DNA from: Burkholderiales bacterium
Lineage (GTDB): Bacteria > Pseudomonadota > Gammaproteobacteria > Burkholderiales > Burkholderiaceae_C
Direction of reading: 5' to 3'
Length of the DNA stretch: 58,312 bases
Assembly (NCBI GenBank): GCA_947381415.1
Contig: CANCVB010000015.1
Span: 1 to 58,312 of the forward strand
Part shown: in pieces, positions 52,016 through 58,312 of the stretch
How positions within the stretch are numbered: the stretch's first letter is position 1
Layout: every line of letters starts with the position of its first letter
Notes under the pieces: generated by a model
What the model was told of the DNA's origin: nothing
The model's input: the letters and a program-made list of their open reading frames with translations, nothing else
The model's database searches: none
Position numbers and translations under genes: made by a program

Positions 52016-53305
52016 ATGAATCTTCAGGAATGGTTAGCCCACTGTGAGCGTTTACACCCGCAAAACATTGATATGGGCTTGGAAAGAACGGCGGCGGTTG
52101 CCAAAACCATGGGTTTGAAGTTTGCCTGTCCTGTCATCACGGTGGCTGGCACGAACGGCAAAGGCTCTACCTGCGCCATGCTCGAGTCCATCTTGCGTGA
52201 AGCCGGTTACCGAACGGGTTTGTTCACTTCGCCACACTTGGTGTATTTCGAAGAACGGTGCAAACTCGATGGACTTGCGGTGTCATCAGCCGTATTGGCC
52301 GAGCATTTCGCCAAAGTCGAGGCCCTGCGGGGCGATACCAGTTTGACCTATTTCGAATTCACTGCTTTGGCTATTTTCAGTTGCTTGGCGAGTGCGAACT
52401 TGGACGTGGTGATTTTGGAAGTGGGCCTCGGCGGGCGCTTGGATGCAGTGAACGTGGTAGACACAGATTGCGCCATCATCACAAGCATTGACATAGATCA
52501 CACGGAATGGTTGGGTACCGACCGCGAAAGCATAGGCCGAGAAAAGGCGGGCATCATGCGCAGTGGCAAGCCCGTCATTGTCAGCGACCCGCACCCGCCG
52601 GCCAGCGTGGCGCGGCATGCCGCCTCTGTTGGTGCGTTGTTGTGGCAATCGGGCAGCGATTTCCACTTCACGGGTGACCAACAACAATGGCGCTGGCACG
52701 GTGCAGGCCGTACCTGGGCCGGCCTGGCTTACCCCGCCTTGAGAGGGGTGAACCAGTTGGTCAATGCTGCCGGGGTACTGGCTGCTTTGCATGCGATGCG
52801 AGAGCGTTTGCCAGTGACGGCGCAAGCGATACGGTTGGGTCTGTCTCGGGTGGAGTGGCCAGGGCGTTTTCAAATGCTGCCAGGGCAGCCTGCGGTGGTC
52901 TTGGATGTCGCTCACAACCCTCACTCAGTGGCCGCCTTGGCCCATAACCTGGATGCCATGGGGTACTTTGCGGTGACCCGAGCGGTGATGGGGGCCATGG
53001 CTGACAAAGACATGGCGGGCATGTTGCAGCGTTTACTGCCATTGGTAGCGCACTGGTATTTTTGTGACCTGCCTTCACCACGTGCCGCAACTGCTTTGCA
53101 ATTGCAATCGCTTTGGCAAGCGCAGTTGCCACCCAAAGGTCAATCTGCCCAGTTATTTCAAGATCCAGTGAGTGCGGTTGCGCAAGCCATGGCGGATGCT
53201 GACCCCACTGATAGAATTCTGGTCTTTGGTTCATTCCTGACCGTTGGCGGTGTTTTAGAGCACGGCATAGCGGGCCGCCTTTCTGCCCAAAGCCCTCCTG
53301 ATTGA
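52016..53305 (+). CDS. folC: folylpolyglutamate / dihydrofolate synthase
   Basis: A 429-residue cytosolic Mur-ligase-like enzyme that adds L-glutamate to dihydropteroate and folates. The P-loop is VAGTNGKGSTCAM near residue 50-62, followed by TGLFTSPHLVYFEERC; EVGLGGRLDAVN and SIDIDHTEWLG are metal/ATP-site segments and VLDVAHNPHS starts the C-terminal domain. ATG 52016 begins the conserved NLQEWLAHCERLHP; an ATG at 51974 would extend into the leader. It heads the folC-SPOR-cvpA-purF cluster. Confidence 0.95.
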   Translation: MNLQEWLAHCERLHPQNIDMGLERTAAVAKTMGLKFACPVITVAGTNGKGSTCAMLESILREAGYRTGLFTSPHLVYFEERCKLDGLAVSSAVLAEHFAKVEALRGDTSLTYFEFTALAIFSCLASANLDVVILEVGLGGRLDAVNVVDTDCAIITSIDIDHTEWLGTDRESIGREKAGIMRSGKPVIVSDPHPPASVARHAASVGALLWQSGSDFHFTGDQQQWRWHGAGRTWAGLAYPALRGVNQLVNAAGVLAALHAMRERLPVTAQAIRLGLSRVEWPGRFQMLPGQPAVVLDVAHNPHSVAALAHNLDAMGYFAVTRAVMGAMADKDMAGMLQRLLPLVAHWYFCDLPSPRAATALQLQSLWQAQLPPKGQSAQLFQDPVSAVAQAMADADPTDRILVFGSFLTVGGVLEHGIAGRLSAQSPPD

Positions 53306-53306
53306 C

Positions 53307-53945
53307 ATGGCATTTTTCAAGTCCCGCACCTCTGGCAATGCTTCGGCAGATGATAAAAAAGCCGATGGCTTGGCCGCACAAAGCCTGGATACGCTGCGAC
53401 GTCAGGCACGTCACCGGTTGATTGGTGCAACTGTCTTGGTGTTGGTAGCTGTGATTGGTTTTCCGCTGGTCTTTGACACCAAGCCCCGTGAAGTGGCCGC
53501 CGACATTCGCATCGATATGCCCGACAAAGATGTTGTGCGATCGTCTCAACCGCCCACGCCTTTAGCCTCTTCCGCACCCTTACCTGCGCCTGCGCCTGAT
53601 ACAGAGGTGGTCGAGAAACCTGTGGTTGCCCCTGCAGTAACGTCTGAGAAACCTGCGCCTGTTGAAGTCAAAGAAGAAGAGATACCTTCAAAAACAGACA
53701 AACACGAGGATGCTGCACCGCGCTTTATCGTTCAAGTGGGCGCTTTTGCTGACGACGCCAAAGCCAAAGAGGTGCGTTCCAAGCTTGAAAAAGCGGGTAT
53801 CAAAACCTATACCCATATTGCTCAAACCAAAGACGGTAAGCGAATACGTGTGCGTGTGGGTCCATTTGCGAGCAAAGAAGAAGCCCAAAAAACGGTGGAC
53901 AAAATCAAGTCATTGCAACTCAGCGCATCGGTGCTGACGATTTAA
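53307..53945 (+). CDS. SPOR-domain cell-division protein (DedD-like)
   Basis: A 212-residue bitopic inner-membrane protein. One membrane helix (LIGATVLVLVAVIGFPLVF near 32-50), a Pro/Glu-rich periplasmic linker, and a C-terminal SPOR domain (FIVQVGAFADDAKAKEVRSK... from about 133) that binds denuded glycan at the division septum. One base separates it from folC, and cvpA follows after four bases; this is the DedD position in other proteobacteria, though the symbol cannot be proven from sequence alone. Confidence 0.9.
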   Translation: MAFFKSRTSGNASADDKKADGLAAQSLDTLRRQARHRLIGATVLVLVAVIGFPLVFDTKPREVAADIRIDMPDKDVVRSSQPPTPLASSAPLPAPAPDTEVVEKPVVAPAVTSEKPAPVEVKEEEIPSKTDKHEDAAPRFIVQVGAFADDAKAKEVRSKLEKAGIKTYTHIAQTKDGKRIRVRVGPFASKEEAQKTVDKIKSLQLSASVLTI

Positions 53946-53949
53946 CGCA

Positions 53950-54435
53950 ATGAACCCGCTTGATATGGTGGCCTTTGCATTGACTGCGCTGTCTGTTGTC
54001 CTTGGCTTATGGCGCGGAGTGTTGAGGGAGTCGTTTGCCGTGCTGGCGTGGTTGGCTGGATTTCCGTTGGCAAGCCATTTCGCACCTGATGTCAGGCGCT
54101 GGCTCGATTTAAGTGATACCTCCCCCGCGCTGGCCTACATGGTGGCGTGGTTGTTGGTTTTTGTGGCGGTGTGGTTGGTCTGTCAGTTGCTTTCTACATT
54201 GCTCAGTGGTGTGTTGTCTGTGGTGGGACTGGGCATGGTGAACCGCTTATTCGGTGCTGTCTTCGGACTTACCCGTGCGGTGTTAAGCCTGTTGGTGGTA
54301 ACCGTTATTGTGGGATTGACCCCCGCAGTGAGTCATCCTTTGTGGCAAAGCTCATGGGTGGCACAACTCGCGCACCAAGGCGTTGTGTTGTTTAAACCTT
54401 TTTTACCTGCTCCTTTGGAAGGTTGGGTGTTCTGA
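53950..54435 (+). CDS. cvpA: CvpA-family membrane protein
   Basis: A 161-residue inner-membrane protein of the CvpA (colicin V production) family with about four hydrophobic segments. DMVAFALTALSVVLGLWRGVLRE near the start and the later GLGMVNRLFGAVFGLTRAVL are typical. Its role is poorly known (envelope stress and bile/colicin phenotypes in enterics). It overlaps purF by one base and precedes it, as in many proteobacteria. Confidence 0.93.
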   Translation: MNPLDMVAFALTALSVVLGLWRGVLRESFAVLAWLAGFPLASHFAPDVRRWLDLSDTSPALAYMVAWLLVFVAVWLVCQLLSTLLSGVLSVVGLGMVNRLFGAVFGLTRAVLSLLVVTVIVGLTPAVSHPLWQSSWVAQLAHQGVVLFKPFLPAPLEGWVF

Positions 54436-55949
54436 TGTGTGGCATTGTGGGCGTGGTCAGTCAAACGGCGGTGAATCAACTCATCTATGACGCTTTGTTG
54501 TTGTTGCAGCACCGTGGCCAAGATGCGGCCGGTATCGTCACGCAACTTGAGAACAAATTTTTCATGCACAAAGCCAAAGGCATGGTGCGCGATGTGTTTC
54601 GTACCCGCAATATGCGCGCCTTGCCAGGCAATATTGGTTTGGGGCAGGTGCGTTACCCCACCGCAGGTAATGCCTACAGTGAAGAAGAGGCACAACCTTT
54701 TTATGTGAACGCACCGTTTGGTTTGGTCTTGGTGCACAACGGTAACCTCACCAACGCGCAGGCCTTGAAGGCTGAGTTGTTTTCCACGGACCACCGCCAT
54801 ATCAACACCGAGAGCGACTCCGAGGTGCTGCTCAATGTGCTGGCCCACGAGTTAGAAAAAACCACCCGCGGTGTGGTGCTGACACCTGCCGATGTGTTCA
54901 CAGCTGTGGCAGGTGTGCACAAGCGCGTCAAGGGCTCCTATGCCGTGGTTGCTCTTATTGCGGGTCATGGGTTGTTGGCTTTTCGTGATCCTTTTGGCAT
55001 TCGACCGTTGTGCGTGGGCAAGGGCGTGGATGGAACTTGGATGGTGGGTAGCGAATCGGTGGCTTTGGAGGGAACGGGTCATCATTTCGAACGTGATGTC
55101 GCGCCTGGTGAGGCGGTATTCATCGACTTGAAAGGGCAACTCCACGCCCAACAGTGCGCCGATAAACCACAGTTGATGCCTTGTATTTTTGAGTTTGTGT
55201 ATTTGGCGCGGCCTGATTCCACCATGGATGGCATGTCGGTATACCAAGCCCGTTTGAATTTGGGTGAAACCTTGGCCAAGCGGGTGGTCTCTGCTTTGCC
55301 ACCCTCCGAGATCGATGTGGTCATACCCATTCCTGAGTCCAGCCGTCCCAGCGCCACCCAGTTGGCGCATTTGTTGGGCAAACCCTACCGCGAAGGATTC
55401 GTGAAAAACCGCTATGTGGGCCGCACCTTCATCATGCCTGGGCAAGCCGTGCGCAAGCGCTCTGTGCGGCAAAAGTTGAATGTCATCGTGAGCGAGTTCA
55501 AGGGGCGCAATGTATTGCTGGTCGATGACTCCATTGTGCGCGGCACAACCAGCAAAGAAATCGTGCAAATGGCCCGAGACGCTGGTGCAAACAAGGTCTA
55601 TTTGGCCAGTGCGGCCCCGCCTGTTCGTTACCCCAATGTGTATGGCATTGACATGCCAACACCTGAAGAGTTGGTGGCCCATGAACGCAGCGTGGAAGAA
55701 ATTCGCGAGCTCATAGGTTGTGATGCGCTGATTTACCAAGATGTTCATGCCATGCGAGAAGCGGTATCGCGCTCTGCTTTGGCGGGTTCTCCAGTCGTCA
55801 ATGGTTTTGACGCTTCATGTTTTGATGGTGTTTACATCACAGGCGACATCACGGTGGCAGATATTGCCCGACTGAACCAGCAACGGGTGAAGACCGAAGA
55901 AGACAGCCAAGATAACTCCCGCTTGGCTTTACCCAACCATTCCGAATAA
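54435..55949 (+). CDS. purF: amidophosphoribosyltransferase
   Basis: A 504-residue enzyme of the first purine step, making phosphoribosylamine from PRPP and glutamine. The N-terminal nucleophile is Cys2 (MCGIVGVVSQ), exposed after Met removal with no propeptide. The glutaminase domain shows LVLVHNGNLTNA; the PRPP-binding loop is NVLLVDDSIVRGTTSKEI. This is the E. coli type without the [4Fe-4S] cluster cysteines seen in Bacillus. The start overlaps cvpA's stop. Confidence 0.97.
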   Translation: MCGIVGVVSQTAVNQLIYDALLLLQHRGQDAAGIVTQLENKFFMHKAKGMVRDVFRTRNMRALPGNIGLGQVRYPTAGNAYSEEEAQPFYVNAPFGLVLVHNGNLTNAQALKAELFSTDHRHINTESDSEVLLNVLAHELEKTTRGVVLTPADVFTAVAGVHKRVKGSYAVVALIAGHGLLAFRDPFGIRPLCVGKGVDGTWMVGSESVALEGTGHHFERDVAPGEAVFIDLKGQLHAQQCADKPQLMPCIFEFVYLARPDSTMDGMSVYQARLNLGETLAKRVVSALPPSEIDVVIPIPESSRPSATQLAHLLGKPYREGFVKNRYVGRTFIMPGQAVRKRSVRQKLNVIVSEFKGRNVLLVDDSIVRGTTSKEIVQMARDAGANKVYLASAAPPVRYPNVYGIDMPTPEELVAHERSVEEIRELIGCDALIYQDVHAMREAVSRSALAGSPVVNGFDASCFDGVYITGDITVADIARLNQQRVKTEEDSQDNSRLALPNHSE

Positions 55950-55956
55950 TTTGGTC

Positions 55957-57162
55957 ATGAGTGACATTCCTTTGCCTGATAACTTGCATCCTGAAACACT
56001 GGCTGTGCGTTTGGCCTCTGAGCGAAGCCAATATGGCGAGAACTCCGAGGCGCTGTACCTGACCAGCGGTTATGTGCAGCCTTCTGCCCAGGTGTCGGCA
56101 GACAAGTTTTCGGGCGAGGAAGACGGCTACACCTATGGCCGCGCCGGCAACCCCACGGTCAGCAGTTTCGAGATGCGATTGGCGGCGTTGGAGGGCAGTG
56201 AAGCGGCGATCGCCACGTCCAGTGGCATGTCCTCCATCATGCTCATGCTGTTCAGCTTGCTCAAAGCAGGCGACCACGTGGTGTTTTCACAGTCCATGTT
56301 TGGCTCCACCATCAAGTTGATTGGCTCCGAGTTCGCACGTTTTGGCGTCGAGTCCACCATGGTGCCGCAAACCGATTTGGCGGCTTGGCAGGCTGCCATT
56401 CGCCCCAACACCAAACTGCTGTTTGCCGAAACACCCACCAATCCCCTCACCGATGTGTGCGACATCGCAGCGCTGGCCGACATGGCCCACAATGCTGGCG
56501 CTTTGCTGTGTGTGGACAACTGCTTTGCCACACCTATTTTGCAAAAGCCCATGGACATGGGTTGCGACATCGTGATGCACTCGGGTACCAAGTACCTGGA
56601 CGGGCAGGGGCGCGTCATGGCGGGTGCCCTGTGCGCCAGCCATTCGCTGGTCAACGACAAGTTTTTGCCCGTGATGAAAAACGCGGGCATGGTGCTCGCC
56701 CCCTTCAACGCCTGGGTGGTGCTCAAGGGCCTGGAAACCTTGGACATTCGCATGCGCGCGCAAAGCGCTAAGGCGCACGAGTTGGCCACTTGGTTGGAGC
56801 AACACCCATCAGTCGCTCGTGTCTATTACCCCGGCCTGCAAAGTCATCCCCAGCACGCCTTGTCCATGAAGCAAATGTCCAACATGGGTGGCGCGGTGCT
56901 GAGCTTTGACGTGAAAACCACCGACCCCGTCAAAGCTCGTGAACGCGCCTTCCATGTGCTCGACAGCTTGCAAGTGATGTCGCTTTGCACCAACTTGGGC
57001 GACACCAAAACCCTGCTCACCCACCCCGCCAGCACTTCGCACGGCAAGCTGTCTGAAGAGCAGCGTCAGGTCGCAGGCATCGGCCAAGGGCTGATCCGCG
57101 TGGCAGTGGGCTTGGAGCACGTGGACGACATGAAAAACGATTTACAGCGCGGACTCGCATGA
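55957..57162 (+). CDS. metZ: O-succinylhomoserine sulfhydrylase
   Basis: A 401-residue PLP enzyme of the Cys/Met-metabolism family that makes homocysteine from O-succinylhomoserine and sulfide. The PLP lysine is in [17 protein letters not shown], preceded by [14 protein letters not shown]; the start [20 protein letters not shown] and [18 protein letters not shown] are typical of MetZ. Cystathionine gamma-synthase (MetB) is a close relative, so substrate choice is inferred from these segments. ATG 55957 was taken over the TTG two codons earlier. It ends in a four-base overlap with gltX. Confidence 0.9.
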   Translation: MSDIPLPDNLHPETLAVRLASERSQYGENSEALYLTSGYVQPSAQVSADKFSGEEDGYTYGRAGNPTVSSFEMRLAALEGSEAAIATSSGMSSIMLMLFSLLKAGDHVVFSQSMFGSTIKLIGSEFARFGVESTMVPQTDLAAWQAAIRPNTKLLFAETPTNPLTDVCDIAALADMAHNAGALLCVDNCFATPILQKPMDMGCDIVMHSGTKYLDGQGRVMAGALCASHSLVNDKFLPVMKNAGMVLAPFNAWVVLKGLETLDIRMRAQSAKAHELATWLEQHPSVARVYYPGLQSHPQHALSMKQMSNMGGAVLSFDVKTTDPVKARERAFHVLDSLQVMSLCTNLGDTKTLLTHPASTSHGKLSEEQRQVAGIGQGLIRVAVGLEHVDDMKNDLQRGLA

Positions 57163-58312
57163 ACACCAGAACCCGATTTGCCCCGTCACCCACGGGCTTC
57201 ATTCACCTGGGCAATATCCGCTCGGCCTTGTACCCTTGGGCCTTTGCCCGTGCCACAGGCGGGCAGTTCATCCTGCGCATTGAAGACACCGATGTGGAAC
57301 GCTCCACGCAGGCGTCGGTGGATGTGATCTTGGAGGGCATGGCTTGGCTGGGCCTCAACCACGACGAAGGCCCGTTCTACCAAATGCAACGCATGGACCG
57401 CTACAAAGAGGTGCTCGCGCAGTTGCAAGCTGCAGGCCATGTCTACCCTTGTTACATGAGCGTGGCCGAACTGGATGCTTTGCGTGAGCGCCAAATGGCT
57501 GCCAAAGAAAAGCCGCGCTACGACGGCACTTGGCGTCCTGAAGCAGGCAAGGTCTTGCCCGCCATGCCCGAGGGCGTGCAACCTGTGCTGCGTTTCAAAA
57601 CGCCGCTGAATGGCGTCATTGCTTGGGACGACAAGGTGAAAGGGCGCATAGAGATCAGCAACACCGAGCTGGACGACTTGGTCATCGCCAGACCCGATGG
57701 CACACCCACCTACAACTTTTGCGTGGTGGTCGACGACATCGACATGGCCATCACCCACGTCATTCGCGGCGACGACCATGTGAACAACACGCCGCGTCAA
57801 CTGCACATCTTCAACGCGCTGGGTTACCCGCCGCCTGTGTATGCGCATTTGCCCACCGTTTTGAACGAGCAGGGCGACAAACTCAGCAAGCGCACGGGCG
57901 CCAAACCGGTCACACAGTTCCGCGATGAAGGCTTTTTGCCCGAAGCCATGGTGAACTACCTGGCGCGTTTGGGCTGGAGCCATGGCGACGATGAAATCTT
58001 CAGCCGTGAGCAGTTTGTGCAGTGGTTCAACCTGGATCACCTGGGCAAGAGTGCGGCACAGTTTGACGAGGCCAAGCTGCGTTGGGTGAATGCCCAGCAC
58101 CTCAAAGCCATGTCGGATGACGCCTTGGCACCCTTGGTGCAAGCGCAGTTGGCGCTCAATGGCATTCATGCCGACGAAAAATTACCTGCAATTTGTGGCT
58201 TGTTCAAGGACCGCTGCGACACCACGGTGGCGTTGGCCAGTTGGGCTGCGGCTTTTTACGCAGAAGTGCATCCCAGTGCTGAAGACTTGGTCAAGCACGT
58301 CACCGAAGAAGT
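57159..58312 (+). CDS. gltX: glutamate--tRNA ligase (5' part only)
   Basis: The first 384 residues of glutamyl-tRNA synthetase; the gene runs off the right edge. The HIGH-type motif is [27 protein letters not shown] and [38 protein letters not shown] are class I active-site segments, and the KMSKS-type motif is [13 protein letters not shown] 57159 overlaps the metZ stop (ATGA). The anticodon-binding domain is only partly inside the window. Confidence 0.95.
   Translation, partial: MNTRTRFAPSPTGFIHLGNIRSALYPWAFARATGGQFILRIEDTDVERSTQASVDVILEGMAWLGLNHDEGPFYQMQRMDRYKEVLAQLQAAGHVYPCYMSVAELDALRERQMAAKEKPRYDGTWRPEAGKVLPAMPEGVQPVLRFKTPLNGVIAWDDKVKGRIEISNTELDDLVIARPDGTPTYNFCVVVDDIDMAITHVIRGDDHVNNTPRQLHIFNALGYPPPVYAHLPTVLNEQGDKLSKRTGAKPVTQFRDEGFLPEAMVNYLARLGWSHGDDEIFSREQFVQWFNLDHLGKSAAQFDEAKLRWVNAQHLKAMSDDALAPLVQAQLALNGIHADEKLPAICGLFKDRCDTTVALASWAAAFYAEVHPSAEDLVKHVTEE

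Overview
The window looks like chromosomal DNA of a betaproteobacterium of the order Burkholderiales, most probably Comamonadaceae-like. This rests on the style of the proteins (Liv-type ABC cassette, NosR-like protein, exported aldolase-fold protein, Burkholderiales-type conserved hypothetical) and on familiar local orders: clpX-lon, folC-SPOR protein-cvpA-purF and etfB-etfA-acyl-CoA dehydrogenase. No insertion sequence, prophage, integrase, CRISPR array or rRNA was seen. The taxon is inferred from these impressions, not from a search.

Layout. 1-3060: end of clpX, complete lon, then tRNA-Gly(GCC) and tRNA-Cys(GCA) separated by a hairpin terminator. 3100-9711: a small unknown gene, an alpha/beta hydrolase and a complete branched-chain-amino-acid-type ABC importer (two ATPases, binding protein, two permeases), facing an RraA-family protein that carries a signal peptide. 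9778-15352: a small cysteine-rich protein, an OFA-type MFS carrier, a 7TMR-DISM histidine kinase with its response regulator, and an ACS-type MFS carrier. 15506-19730: a NosR-like flavoprotein/ferredoxin with ApbE but no nitrous-oxide reductase in view, then XdhC. 19832-30374: mainly housekeeping and central metabolism: rsuA, a hydrolase, a RodZ-like protein, tRNA-Leu(UAA), murI, class I fumarase, UPF0114 protein, acetyl-CoA synthetase, a small cytochrome c and ilvD.

30446-37259 (minus strand) is the most accessory-looking part: a chaperone-usher fimbrial locus with two similar pilins, a minor subunit, a very short pilin-like protein, a chaperone, and an usher with about 125 extra residues between its signal peptide and the normal usher N-terminal domain. 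Its intergenic spaces are AT-rich and hold direct repeats, strong hairpins and terminators, which suggests separately regulated or processed transcripts.

37401-58312: lgt, a malonyl-CoA-synthetase-like ligase, a two-subunit Tat-exported molybdenum hydroxylase of the isoquinoline-oxidoreductase type (the XdhC near 19 kb may serve it), mltB, an MscS-family channel, an etfB-etfA-acyl-CoA dehydrogenase-nitronate monooxygenase operon with a palindromic candidate operator at its promoter, argG-ppnP, a glycine-zipper protein, then folC-SPOR protein-cvpA-purF-metZ-gltX, in which several genes overlap by a few bases. The gltX gene runs off the right edge.

The points most worth following are the exported RraA-like protein, the extended usher and the 78-residue mature pilin-like protein, the NosR-ApbE pair without NosZ, and the regulatory palindromes and repeats. 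None is proven to be a new system.
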